Assembly: GCF_002858765.1 (NCBI RefSeq)
Contig: NZ_PJRP01000026.1
Coordinates: forward strand, 5,646-60,001
Direction: 5' to 3'
DNA: 54,356 nt
From: Cupriavidus pauculus
GTDB lineage: Bacteria > Pseudomonadota > Gammaproteobacteria > Burkholderiales > Burkholderiaceae
Position 1 is the stretch's first letter; the number at the start of each line of letters is the position of its first letter. This document shows positions 1 through 7,939 of this stretch, piece after piece. The notes beneath the pieces are model-generated. The model was not told the origin of the DNA. It worked only from the letters and a program-made list of their open reading frames with translations, and ran no database searches. Made by a program: the position numbers and the translations under genes.

Positions 1-50
1 TGTTCAGACCGGACACATAGGTGACAGGTGTGCGAGGACATGGTTGACAC
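1..50 (+). repeat. Left terminal inverted repeat of the IS
   Basis: These 50 bp begin TGTTCAGACC and pair with 1241-1290 on the opposite strand with two mismatches. Confidence 0.95.
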
Positions 51-83
51 TTCCGGACGGTTTGCCGTCCGGAGGTTCAAACC

Positions 84-1237
84 ATGCCTTGGAACACACG
101 AGACACTATGAGCCTGCGTCTGGAATTCATTGCGTTGGCCACCCAGCCCGGCTGCAATCGTCGCGAGCTGTGCCGGCGCTTTCACGTCAGTCCGCAAACT
201 GCCTATAAATGGCTTGCACGCCATTCGAGTGAAGGCACGGATGGTCTGCGCGATCGCTCCAGGCGTCCGCAGCAAAGCGTACGGGGGCCGGGATCGAGAG
301 GCAGGTGGTCCAGCTGCGCGAGCAGCATCCTGCGTGGGGCGGACGCAAGATCAGCCGGCGCCTGGCCGATCTTGGCCTTGCCGATCCACCGGCACCGAGC
401 ACGGTTACCTCCATCCTTCATCGCCACGGATTGATCCCCGAACACGCCACGGGCCAGCACTGCGCGTGGCACCGCTTCGAACATGCCGGCCCCAACGAAC
501 TGCTGCAGATGGACTTCAAGGGCTATGTGCGCAATGAGCGCGGTCTGTGTCATCCGCTGACGCTGCTCGACGACCATTCGCGCTATGTCCTGTGCCTGGA
601 TGCGTGCGATGACGAACGTGGGACGACGGTCCAGCAGTGCCTGGCAGCGGTCTTTCGGCGCTATGGCTTGCCGCGGCGCATGACCATGGACAACGGATCG
701 CCATGGGGTGGCGACGAGGAGGGGCTGGGATATACGCGGCTGACGGTATGGCTGCTCAGGCTGGGAATCCGGGTCAGCCACTCGCGGCCCTATCACCCGC
801 AGACCCAGGGCAAGGACGAGCGGTTCCATCGCACGCTCAATGCGGAATTGCTGCAGTACCGCCGCTTCGCGGACAACACCGACGCGCAACGCGCATTTGA
901 CCGGTATCGGGCCATCTACAACCATGAGCGCCCGCACGAGGCGCTGGGAATGGCGGTGCCGGCTACGCGCTACCAGGTCAGTCCGGTGCCGTATCCCGAA
1001 AGCCTGCCCGAACCCGAATACCTGCCGGGCGACCGGATCTACAAGGTAGACAGCGCGGCCCGGATCATGATCGGGCACCGACGCGTGAAGATTGGCAAGG
1101 CCTTCATTGGCCAACGCATTGCCCTGCGCGAAACACGGCACGATGGCATCTATGCCCTCTGGTTTGGCGCCATCCGGATCGGACAGATCGACCTGAGCGC
1201 CCCGCAGGGCACTCAGATCTCGACGGCCCCGACCTAG
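84..1237 (+). pseudogene. IS481-family transposase, frameshifted
   Basis: DDE transposase in two frames. The first (from ATG at 84) carries the N-terminal helix-turn-helix (residues about 10-60, with CRRFHVSPQTAYKWLARH). The second (open through 305-1237) carries the RNase-H-like catalytic core, including QMDFKGY, a TMDNGSPW segment and the RFHRTLNAELL stretch with the last acidic residue. The frame change lies at about 279-287 around a run of five G. Adding one G there restores a continuous protein (...SVRGAGIERQV...), so this is a 1-bp deletion or, less likely, a -1 translational slip. IS481 transposases are normally one ORF. If slippage does not occur the copy is inactive in cis, but its intact ends could still be moved in trans. 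Confidence 0.88.
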
Positions 1238-1240
1238 AAT

Positions 1241-1290
1241 GTGTCAACCATGTCCTCGCACACCTGTCACCTATGTCCCCGGTCTGAACA
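1241..1290 (-). repeat. Right terminal inverted repeat of the IS
   Basis: This is the reverse complement of 1-50 except for two adjacent bases, and it ends GGTCTGAACA. It starts four bases after the transposase stop codon, so the coding region fills almost the whole element. Confidence 0.95.
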
Positions 1291-1368
1291 GGGGACGAGG
1301 GGAGGCGGGGAGGGCAAGCATTGCAACGGGCGACCGCAGCAGTGGAACCGCCTGGCCCTCTCCACCGG

Positions 1369-1394
1369 CCCTTCTCCCATACGTGGGAGAGGGG
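1369..1394. terminator. REP-like hairpin, likely 3' end of the DUF4198 transcript
   Basis: An 11-bp stem (with one G-U pair) has a four-base loop, with CTTCTCCCA facing TGGGAGAGGG. It lies 11 bp past the stop of the minus-strand gene at 1405. The CTCTCCC...GGGAGAG core resembles dispersed palindromes common in betaproteobacterial intergenic regions. No T-run follows, so termination is inferred from position. Confidence 0.5.
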
Positions 1395-1404
1395 TGTTCC
1401 ACGC

Positions 1405-2133
1405 TTACTTGTTGGGCGTCGCCGCAGGCCCTGCCGGCAGCGGATCGATGCCGTCGCGCTTCACGTACGTGACCGATGTCACGTGGCTGGTGGTGGTGTA
1501 CTTCTCCGCGCCGCTGGCACCCTGGCGCTCGCCCGGCTGTGCGTCGGTGTGGATGATTTCCGCGACGTACATCCCCTTCCACGGCATGTCGAATGTCACC
1601 AGGCCCTGTTCGTCGGTGCGGCCTTCCTTGGCCCAGCCCGATTGCGTCACCAGCGCCACCTTCGCCTTGGGCAGCGGCTTGCCCTGGTAGTACGCCTTGA
1701 ATGCGCCAGGCTGGCCGGCCGGCACCAGGTCGAGCGTCAGCTTGGGCTGCTGGGCCGTGAAATCCGATACCCAGCGTGCCGCCGGGTAGTAGCGGCTGGT
1801 GACCTCGGCATCGCCGCGCTTGAACGTGCGCAGCGGGTAGCGGGCGTCTTCGGCCACAAGCGCGTCGCGCTCGCCCAGCGTGAACGGCAGCTGGAAGCCG
1901 TTGGCGGTCTTCACGCCGTTCGCCGTCTTGTCGCCACCGGCCGCCAGCAGCGTGGCGGTGGGCGCGCCGAATTTGTCGAGCAGACCCGGCGATACCTCGC
2001 GCAGGTTGTCACCGAATTCGCCAAAGCGGATCGAAGCCGGCTGGTCGGCTGCCTGCTCGATCCAGATCTGGTGGGCATGGGCCGCGCCGGACAACGCAAG
2101 CAGGGCAGCGGCAAGGGAGATGGTCTTGTTCAT
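1405..2133 (-). CDS. DUF4198-domain periplasmic protein
   Basis: This 242-residue protein has a cleavable signal peptide (MNKTISLAAALLALSGAAHA) and a mature start HQIWIE that is typical of DUF4198 proteins, in which the N-terminal histidine is often suspected of metal binding. A carboxypeptidase-like beta-sandwich (GKPLPKAKVALVTQ, DEQGLVTFDMPWKGMY) fills residues about 145-205. DUF4198 proteins usually sit next to TonB-dependent receptors and are linked to iron, nickel or cobalt uptake. Here the stump of such a receptor lies 27 bp upstream on the same strand, with a Fur box beyond it, so iron-regulated expression is plausible. The exact function is not known. Confidence 0.85.
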   Translation of the reverse strand: MNKTISLAAALLALSGAAHAHQIWIEQAADQPASIRFGEFGDNLREVSPGLLDKFGAPTATLLAAGGDKTANGVKTANGFQLPFTLGERDALVAEDARYPLRTFKRGDAEVTSRYYPAARWVSDFTAQQPKLTLDLVPAGQPGAFKAYYQGKPLPKAKVALVTQSGWAKEGRTDEQGLVTFDMPWKGMYVAEIIHTDAQPGERQGASGAEKYTTTSHVTSVTYVKRDGIDPLPAGPAATPNK

Positions 2134-2160
2134 GTGAAACGGGCCTCGTCGGGTTGGACG

Positions 2161-2259
2161 TCAGAAATCGAACTGTGCGGAAAGAAGTACGGTGCGAGGG
2201 GCTGCCACCGTGGCGTAGGTGCCGCTGACCCGCTCGCGCGGTGGTGGCAGTAAAGCGAC
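2161..2259 (-). pseudogene. C-terminal remnant of a TonB-dependent receptor
   Basis: On the minus strand the last codons before the TGA at 2161-2163 read TYATVAAPRTVLLSAQFDF. This is the classic terminal beta-strand of a TonB-dependent siderophore receptor (PRTV...L.A..D-F ending in Phe). The frame stays open upstream only to a stop near 2318, and the upstream residues do not look like receptor sequence. About 95% of the gene is missing. The stump lies between a Fur box and the DUF4198 gene, as expected if an internal deletion removed the receptor but kept its promoter and tail. Confidence 0.75.
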
Positions 2260-2371
2260 TCGATGGTCGAAGGGAAAAGGGAGCCTGGCGTACTCATGAT
2301 CTAGCCCGTCATCGGTCGACTACACGTAGCCCCGTGCGCGTACCCGGCTAGCCATGCAGGCATCAAGACAT

Positions 2372-2390
2372 TTAAATGATAATCATTATT
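2372..2390. promoter_or_regulatory. Fur box
   Basis: TTAAATGATAATCATTATT matches the 19-bp Fur consensus at 15 positions, including the full ATGATAATCATTAT core. It lies upstream of the receptor remnant and DUF4198 gene on the minus strand. The original target was probably the deleted receptor. Confidence 0.85.
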
Positions 2391-2498
2391 AATAACAGAT
2401 CCGCCAGGTGACTGTCAAACAACAACGCCGATGCGGCGTGACAGGCACGTTGTGTCCACAACACAGACATTGGTGACATGACGGCGGGTGACGGCGGC

Positions 2499-2516
2499 GA
2501 CATTCCCAGGAATGTC
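2499..2516. promoter_or_regulatory. Palindrome GACATTCC-N2-GGAATGTC
   Basis: A perfect 8-bp inverted repeat with a two-base centre. It is too tight for a stable hairpin loop and no T-run follows, so a protein-binding site is more likely than a terminator. The regulator is unknown. Confidence 0.4.
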
Positions 2517-2566
2517 CCGGCGGAATGCCGCGGATTACCGTGATTTTCCGCGCGTGCCGATTATTC

Positions 2567-2581
2567 TGACAAAATTGTAAT
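2567..2581. promoter_or_regulatory. CopR/CusR-type metal response box (TGACA-N5-GTAAT)
   Basis: TGACAAAATTGTAAT matches exactly the TGACA-N5-GTAAT motif described for CopR-type response regulators. The same pattern occurs upstream of czcI and, with one mismatch, at the cop operon in this window. No protein gene begins directly downstream on either strand; a TATAAC hexamer at 2636-2641 could serve a short transcript ending at the terminator near 2716. Confidence 0.55.
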
Positions 2582-2684
2582 GCTCTGCGATTAAGAGAAA
2601 ACCCTCGAATTGCGAATGGGCGTTAAAACTTCACCTATAACTAGAGCCTACGTGTTGCGAACTGGTGTCACGCATCACGCCTCC

Positions 2685-2716
2685 GCCCGCCTGTGCTAGC
2701 CTGCGGGCTTTTTTTT
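2685..2716 (+). terminator. Intrinsic terminator, no obvious upstream gene
   Basis: The stem GCCCGC/GCGGGC (2685-2690 with 2703-2708) is followed directly by eight T (2709-2716), a textbook rho-independent terminator for the plus strand. No plus-strand gene precedes it within the IS-to-MFS interval, so it may end a small untranslated RNA or be left over from a lost gene. Confidence 0.65.
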
Positions 2717-2892
2717 GCCCATTTTTTGGCCATGAATGCACGGTCATGATTAATGGCGGATTTTTTATTGGCCCCGGTAATGAATGGCATTTGGGGTGGT
2801 GAAAACCCTCTCCCGTTTTTCACTTGACTATGGTGGTATATCACATACCTTGTATCTGTCGCGCCTCGGATTACGCGAACATTACAGCGAAC

Positions 2893-2941
2893 ATTACAGA
2901 TTTGTAATCCGACATTCCACTGAACATTACAAACGTGTAAT
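2893..2941. promoter_or_regulatory. Pair of ATTACA-N4-TGTAAT palindromes upstream of the MFS operon
   Basis: Two copies (2893-2908 with centre GATT, 2926-2941 with centre AACG) are spaced 33 bp apart, about three helical turns, and an extra ATTACA half-site lies at 2881-2886. Each reads TTACA-N5-GTAAT, one base from the TGACA-N5-GTAAT metal-regulator box. They lie 310-360 bp before the OxlT-like gene and 210-260 bp before its leader ORF. Binding by a response-regulator dimer pair, or by another regulator with the same half-site, is inferred. Confidence 0.5.
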
Positions 2942-3153
2942 TCATTCGGTGATTTTGAATATCGAGGAGATTTCAGATGCAAAACGAATAACCAGTCATT
3001 GAATTGCCTGGAAACCAAGGCTGGACAAGGGTTTCGGCGCGCACTCGGTACCAACTCGTGGTTTGAGCAATGGCGGTCCTGCGCAAAAAGGTTTCACCCG
3101 CGAAACCGGAAGACCAAAACAACAACAAGAACGATGACACAGGAGACACGCAA

Positions 3154-3255
3154 ATGCAGGCGACGACATTACGGTTCGGGCGCACAGTGCCAGTGTATCG
3201 AACCGCATCCCCACGAATTGCAGACCACACCACGACAACAGGGAGCGCGCAATGA
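3154..3255 (+). CDS. 33-residue leader ORF overlapping the OxlT-like gene
   Basis: ATG at 3154 follows a good AGGAGA site (about 3141-3146) and opens a 33-codon frame (MQATTLRFGRTVPVYR...) rich in Thr and Arg, with no membrane segment. Its stop TGA overlaps the next start as ATGA, so reading through it would couple translation into the transporter gene. It resembles a leader peptide and is not like the membrane-spanning small subunits found beside some MFS genes. Expression is not proven. Confidence 0.45.
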   Translation: MQATTLRFGRTVPVYRTASPRIADHTTTTGSAQ

Positions 3256-4568
3256 CTCACGCACCGACGGGGGCCTTGCACCCCAATCCACAGGTTTCCG
3301 ATAGCAAGCGCTGGTTCCAGTTGCTGGTTGGCGTAGTTTGCATGATCGCCACCGCGAATATCCAGTACGCCTGGACACTGTTTGTGCCGGAAATCCAGGA
3401 CACCTTTGGCTGGTCACGCGCCAATATCCAGATTGCCTTTACGATTTTCGTGCTGGTACAGACCTGGCTGGCCCCGATCGAGGGTTATTTCATCGATAAA
3501 TTCGGGCCTCGCCTGATGGTGGCGTTTGGCGCACTTTTCATCGGCTTCGCCTGGGTGATCAATTCGCAGGCCACCACGCTGATGGGCTTCTACGTGGGCG
3601 CCGCCGTGGGCGGGCTGGGCGTGGGGTCGATCTATGCCACCTGTATCAACAACGCGATCAAGTGGTTCCCGGACCGCCGCGGGCTGGCCGTGGGCCTGAC
3701 GGCTGGCGGCTACGGTGCCGGCTCGGCCGCCACCATCCTGCCGATTGCCGCGATGATCGAGTCGCAGGGCTTCCAGCACACGTTCCTGTTCTTCGGCATC
3801 CTGCAGGGCGCGCTGGCGTTCATGGCGGCGTGGTTCCTGCGCGGGCCGCAGGCCAACGAGGTGAAGGCGTCGAGCAAGATCTACCAGTCCACGCGCGACT
3901 ACACCCTGCGCGAGGCACTGGCCACCAAGCTGTTCTGGCTGATGCTGGTGATGTTCGTGCTGGTGGTCACTGGCGGCATGATGGCCGTGGCGCAGCTTGG
4001 CGTGATCGCCAAGGACCTGGGCGTCAAGGAGTTCAAGGTCGACCTGTACTTCTTCACGATGGCCGCGCTGCCGCTGGCGCTGATGCTCGACCGCGTGATG
4101 AACGGCATCTCGCGGCCGCTGTTCGGCTGGATCTCGGACAACATCGGGCGAGAGAAGACGATGGTGATCGCGTTCTCGCTGGAAGGCATCGGGATCATCG
4201 CGCTGGGCTACTTCGGCAGCAATCCGTACGCGTTCCTGATCCTGTCGGGCGTGGTGTTCCTGGCGTGGGGCGAGGTCTACTCGCTGTTCTCGGCCCTGGC
4301 CGGCGACGCGTTCGGCACCAAGCACATCGGCAAGATCTACGGCGTGCTCTACACGGCCAAGGGGATTGGCGCGCTGTTCGTGCCGATCGGCAACCTGATG
4401 ATGGAAGCTACCGGCACGTGGTCGACGGTGCTCTATACCGTGGCGACGATGGACCTGATGGCCGCGTTCCTGGCGTTCACGGTGCTAAGGCCGGTGTTCG
4501 CGAGCCATGTGGCGGCATCGAAACGCGCCTTTGCCGAGGAGCGAGGCGGGACGCAGGTGCCAGCCTGA
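3252..4568 (+). CDS. oxlT: OxlT-like oxalate/formate-type MFS antiporter
   Basis: This 438-residue, 12-helix major facilitator protein belongs to the OxlT branch. It has the characteristic early segment TANIQYAWTLFVPEIQDTFGW, the loop IEGYFIDKFGPR (MFS motif A region), and a C-terminal half with FGWISDNIGREK and GDAFGTKHIGKIYG. The family exchanges oxalate for formate or moves related monocarboxylates; the substrate here is not certain. The start at 3252 is preceded by GGGAG and overlaps a short leader ORF. No oxalyl-CoA decarboxylase or formyl-CoA transferase lies next to it. A hairpin at 4582-4613 ends the transcript. Confidence 0.85.
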   Translation: MTHAPTGALHPNPQVSDSKRWFQLLVGVVCMIATANIQYAWTLFVPEIQDTFGWSRANIQIAFTIFVLVQTWLAPIEGYFIDKFGPRLMVAFGALFIGFAWVINSQATTLMGFYVGAAVGGLGVGSIYATCINNAIKWFPDRRGLAVGLTAGGYGAGSAATILPIAAMIESQGFQHTFLFFGILQGALAFMAAWFLRGPQANEVKASSKIYQSTRDYTLREALATKLFWLMLVMFVLVVTGGMMAVAQLGVIAKDLGVKEFKVDLYFFTMAALPLALMLDRVMNGISRPLFGWISDNIGREKTMVIAFSLEGIGIIALGYFGSNPYAFLILSGVVFLAWGEVYSLFSALAGDAFGTKHIGKIYGVLYTAKGIGALFVPIGNLMMEATGTWSTVLYTVATMDLMAAFLAFTVLRPVFASHVAASKRAFAEERGGTQVPA

Positions 4569-4581
4569 CGTCCTGACCAAG

Positions 4582-4613
4582 CCGGGAAGGCGCCGCAGTT
4601 GGCACCTTCCCGG
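4582..4613. terminator. Bidirectional terminator hairpin
   Basis: CCGGGAAGG (4582-4590) pairs with CCTTCCCGG (4605-4613) between two convergent genes. The T-run is poor, so strength is uncertain. Confidence 0.6.
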
Positions 4614-4636
4614 TCATCACACGCGCGCGGGCGTGC

Positions 4637-7600
4637 TTACCAGCGGTAGCGCACGCCCAGCTTGGCGCCAATCGCGTTGCTGTCGCCGAAGTTCTGCACG
4701 CTGGTGCGCGCCAGCAGCTCGCCGTAGACCGTGTAGCGGTCGTCATTCCAGTTCATCGATGCACCGATGCCCAGGCCGGCCCACAGCGCCTGTTCCTTGC
4801 TGACCACGCTGAGGTCGGCCACACGTGCCGACGTACCGTGCAGGAAGTCGTAGTACAGGTTCGTGATGCCGTAGACGTGCGAGCGGCTGGTCTTGCCGTT
4901 GGCGGCCGTCCACCTGGTTTCGTGATCGAGCGACACGCCCAGGCGCGAGACCAGGCTGTTGCCGTTGTCACGCGACACATTGGCGCCGTACTGGTCGGTG
5001 AACGCGTCGAAACGCACCTGCGACCAGGCCAATTGGGCCTGCGGGGTGATCGACCAGTTGCCGCCCAGCGCCAGCTGATGGCCGGCTTCCAGGCTGGTGG
5101 CCACGCCGCTGCCACGATTGCCGTTGGCCAGCTTGGTGGCCAGCGTCGACGAACGGATGTCGGTGTCGTACCACGTCAGCGTGGCGCGGGCATCGACGTA
5201 CGCGCCATTGTTGCCGTACCACGTAGCCGTTCCGCCAAAACCGTAGCCGGTGGCATCGATCGCGCCGTTACCAAACATCGACGAGACGTTGGCGTTGGCA
5301 ATGCCGTAGTGGAAGGTCGGGCCCACCACCAGCGTGCCGCTCTGGTTCTGGATCACCGGTGCGTCCACACCGCCCTCGAACTTCCACGTGCGGACGTTGT
5401 AGCTGGCACTCGTCGTGCTGGTGGACGGATCGATATGGGTGTTCGAGCCTTCCACGCGCGCCCAGGCGCCGCGACCGATGATCGGCTTGCCGGCGTCCTG
5501 CTCGGCCTGCACCGAAGCGTTGGGCGACCACGAACGGTTGCCCACGCGCTGCTGCAGCGTGCCCAGTTCGTTGAAGCGCTGCAGCACGCTCGAATACGCC
5601 TCGTACAGCGGGACGGTCGGGGCCAGCAGCGGACCGGCGGCCGCCGCAGCCGGCGCGCCGACGACTGCCGGATCGAGCAGCGTCGAACGCAGGTACCAGC
5701 CGCCATCGCTCGGCGTCGCTACGCCATTCTTGAACAGCCGATAGCCGTACGCGCCGGCCACCACGGCCTGCTGACCCTGGAAGGTGTAGTCGCCCGCCAG
5801 CGTGAAGGTGCTGTTGGACGCGCCCTGCACGTCGATGACCTGGATGCCTTCCGAGGTGAGCGCGCCGGCGCCGCCGACATTGACCACGCGGACCTGGCTC
5901 GTGCCCGAGGTGTTGCCCGTCACCACCAGGCGTCCCGTGGCCGACGCATCGCCACCAAGCGCCGTGTTCACGCGCACGGCGCCACCGTTGCCGATGTAGT
6001 TGCCGGCGATGGTCAGCACACCCGAGCCGCCGCCCGGCATGACCGTGCCGCCGTTGGTGACATTGCCCAGGATTGTGCCGGTGCCGGACAGCGTACCTGC
6101 GGCGTTCACCGTCACCGGGCTGGTGATCGAGTCGTTGACGGCCAGCGTACCGAGGTTGATGGTGGTGGGGCCGGTGTAGGTCTGGGCGGTGTTGAATACG
6201 GTCGTGCCCGTGCCGTTCTGCGCCACGCCGCCAGCGCCCGTGATGGCGTTGCCGAAGGCGTAGGTGTCGGAGCGGTTGAACGCCAGCGTGGCGCCGCTGT
6301 TGACGACGACGTTGCTGGCCAGGCTGCCGCTGGTGCCGCCGTTGCCGATCTGCAGCGTGCCCTGGTCGACCGTCCACGGGGTGGTGACCGTGCCGGCGCC
6401 GATCAGCGCCCAGGTGCTGGTGCCGTTCTTCTCGAACTTGTCGAAGTTACGGTACTGCAAGGTGTCGCCGATGGTCGAAACGTCGAACACGGCGTTGTTG
6501 GCGCCGCCGAGACGGAAAATGTCGTTGCCACCTATGGCACCTGCGACGACGTTACCGACGATGCTTGAGCCTGCCTGCAACTCCAGCACGCCGATACCCG
6601 ACCCACCAAACTCGACGGCATTTGCGGAGCCCGCACCGGCGCGGATGGTGCCGGAGTTCACGACCGTCAGGTTCGTGCCGGAAGCTAATGAGAAGATGGC
6701 CACATTTCCAGCCCCGCCCTCGATCAGTCCGGAGTTCTCGATGGTATTGGTGCCGCCGCCCACTCGAATGCCGCGGCCGCCGCCTGCGCCTCCGCTCAAG
6801 TCGGCCCCGCCGCGAATTGTGCCCTGGTTGATCACACTGCCGGTGGCGCTGGTGTTCATCGTCACCCCCGCGCCGGCCATGCCGCCAGAAGCATCGCCGC
6901 CAACGATCAGGCCGGTGGCCGAATTGACGAGCGAGGTGCCAACCGCCAGCGACACACCGGTGCTGAGCCCATTATTGGCGGCGCTGAAGCCGACCCCGCC
7001 GCCGCCGCCCTTGATCGACCCGTTGTTGATGATCGTTGCGCCTGTACCGGATGCGGAAATACCTGCGCCACCGGCTGCGCCGGCCGTCGTTCCGGCGCCC
7101 CCAGTGACCGACCCGTTATTGATGACGGTCGCGCCAGCGGCGGCGGAAAGGGAAACACCCGCACCGCCGGCCATGCCGGCCCCCGATGCGTCGCCCCCTG
7201 TGATCGAGCCGTTGTTGGTGAGCGTCAGGGCGGCACCGTTGGCGGAAACACCCGTTCCACCGCCAAAGGCGCCCGTCGAGGCCCCGCCGGCGACCGTGCC
7301 GTTGATGGTGGCCTGTGCGCTGGGACCCAGCAGCAACAGACCAAGGCCGCCCTGGGCGGCTGTCCCGCCGAGGTAACTCCCGTTGAATGTCCGCGGCGAC
7401 GCCGCAGTAAATGTGAACCCGGCAGCTCCCGAATTTCGGATCAACGAAAAACCCTGCGTATCGAAGGTGACCGGCTTGACGGGCGAATTAAAAGTGGACG
7501 TGCCGGGCGTCGTGATGGTGATGTCGGCGGTGAAGCGGATGGTGGCCGTCGGATCGCCATCGGTCATGGCGGCCCCGAGCGCCGCGCGTAGCTCGGCCTC

Positions 7601-7729
7601 GGTGCCGACCAGGTACTCGGCGGCCGATGCGCCCATCGGAAACAACAGCGCGACAGCGAGGGTGATAGAGGACGCTTGCGGCGCGCGAGCGCGTACCTGC
7701 CGCATTCCACGACAAAAGTTTGATTGCAT
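4637..7729 (-). CDS. Type Va autotransporter with glycine-rich beta-helix passenger
   Basis: This protein of about 1030 residues has a signal peptide ending near GASA-AEYLV. The long passenger is built of imperfect repeats (LTNNGSITGG, VINNGSVTGG, IINNGSIKGG, VINQGTIRGG, VVNSGTIRAG), typical of a right-handed beta-helix. A linker (about 640-740) leads to a C-terminal barrel domain starting near GRGAWARVEG and ending in the aromatic YRW expected for outer-membrane insertion. The ATG at 7729 is preferred over an in-frame TTG 18 bases upstream because a TGGGGT site precedes it. No protease triad is seen, so it is an adhesin-like or structural surface protein; its ligand is unknown. The Gly/Ala/Asn-rich passenger is probably fast-evolving. 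Confidence 0.9.
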   Translation of the reverse strand: MQSNFCRGMRQVRARAPQASSITLAVALLFPMGASAAEYLVGTEAELRAALGAAMTDGDPTATIRFTADITITTPGTSTFNSPVKPVTFDTQGFSLIRNSGAAGFTFTAASPRTFNGSYLGGTAAQGGLGLLLLGPSAQATINGTVAGGASTGAFGGGTGVSANGAALTLTNNGSITGGDASGAGMAGGAGVSLSAAAGATVINNGSVTGGAGTTAGAAGGAGISASGTGATIINNGSIKGGGGGVGFSAANNGLSTGVSLAVGTSLVNSATGLIVGGDASGGMAGAGVTMNTSATGSVINQGTIRGGADLSGGAGGGRGIRVGGGTNTIENSGLIEGGAGNVAIFSLASGTNLTVVNSGTIRAGAGSANAVEFGGSGIGVLELQAGSSIVGNVVAGAIGGNDIFRLGGANNAVFDVSTIGDTLQYRNFDKFEKNGTSTWALIGAGTVTTPWTVDQGTLQIGNGGTSGSLASNVVVNSGATLAFNRSDTYAFGNAITGAGGVAQNGTGTTVFNTAQTYTGPTTINLGTLAVNDSITSPVTVNAAGTLSGTGTILGNVTNGGTVMPGGGSGVLTIAGNYIGNGGAVRVNTALGGDASATGRLVVTGNTSGTSQVRVVNVGGAGALTSEGIQVIDVQGASNSTFTLAGDYTFQGQQAVVAGAYGYRLFKNGVATPSDGGWYLRSTLLDPAVVGAPAAAAAGPLLAPTVPLYEAYSSVLQRFNELGTLQQRVGNRSWSPNASVQAEQDAGKPIIGRGAWARVEGSNTHIDPSTSTTSASYNVRTWKFEGGVDAPVIQNQSGTLVVGPTFHYGIANANVSSMFGNGAIDATGYGFGGTATWYGNNGAYVDARATLTWYDTDIRSSTLATKLANGNRGSGVATSLEAGHQLALGGNWSITPQAQLAWSQVRFDAFTDQYGANVSRDNGNSLVSRLGVSLDHETRWTAANGKTSRSHVYGITNLYYDFLHGTSARVADLSVVSKEQALWAGLGIGASMNWNDDRYTVYGELLARTSVQNFGDSNAIGAKLGVRYRW

Positions 7730-7893
7730 TGAACTACCCCATTCCAATTGTTTTAGTTTTGGTACAAATTGAAGCGGGGCAGATGATAGATCACTCCGTG
7801 ATTCTTTGTGTCGTCAACGAATGACGCATGTCGCGAGGCTGCGACGTCACAAGAAAATCACGTTCAAACGCATTGCCAGTGTCACGAAAACGG

Positions 7894-7913
7894 TTTAGAG
7901 CGAACGCTCTAAA
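7894..7913. promoter_or_regulatory. Perfect palindrome TTTAGAGCG-N2-CGCTCTAAA
   Basis: Nine-base arms meet at a two-base centre, a shape typical of dimeric repressor operators. It is about 165 bp upstream of the autotransporter start and 230 bp upstream of the hemerythrin start. The regulator is not identified. Confidence 0.5.
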
Positions 7914-7914
7914 A

Positions 7915-7939
7915 GTGAATTCCGTCAGATGGAATTCAC
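7915..7939. promoter_or_regulatory. Inverted repeat GTGAATTCC-N7-GGAATTCAC
   Basis: Perfect 9-bp arms with a 7-base spacer begin one base after the neighbouring 20-bp palindrome. It could be a second operator or an RNA hairpin. No T-run follows on either strand. Confidence 0.5.

Larger units (their letters stand above)
1..1290 (+). mobile_element. IS481-family insertion sequence, 1290 bp, complete ends
   Basis: Both ends carry a 50-bp inverted repeat (1-50 and 1241-1290) that matches at 48 of 50 positions, differing only at positions 13-14 of the repeat. The termini are TGT...ACA, as is usual for IS481-type elements. It encloses one transposase reading frame that is interrupted by a frameshift. 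The left flank lies outside the window, so a target-site duplication cannot be tested; the right flank begins GGGGA. The element starting at base 1 suggests that the sequence was cut at a repeated IS. Confidence 0.93.
2260..3153. other. Long regulatory/intergenic region
   Basis: No convincing protein gene lies here. It holds a Fur box (2372-2390), an 18-bp palindrome (2499-2516), a TGACA-N5-GTAAT box (2567-2581), an intrinsic-terminator-like hairpin (2685-2716), and two ATTACA-N4-TGTAAT palindromes (2893-2908 and 2926-2941). The part from about 2560 to 2980 is visibly richer in A+T than its surroundings. A five-codon ORF with a strong GAGGAGA site begins at 2977 (ATG CAA AAC GAA TAA), but nothing shows that it is functional. 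Confidence 0.6.

Noticed and set aside
2784..3002. 72-codon frame over the palindromes
   Set aside because: No ribosome site and it crosses operator-like repeats; composition is that of AT-rich intergenic DNA.
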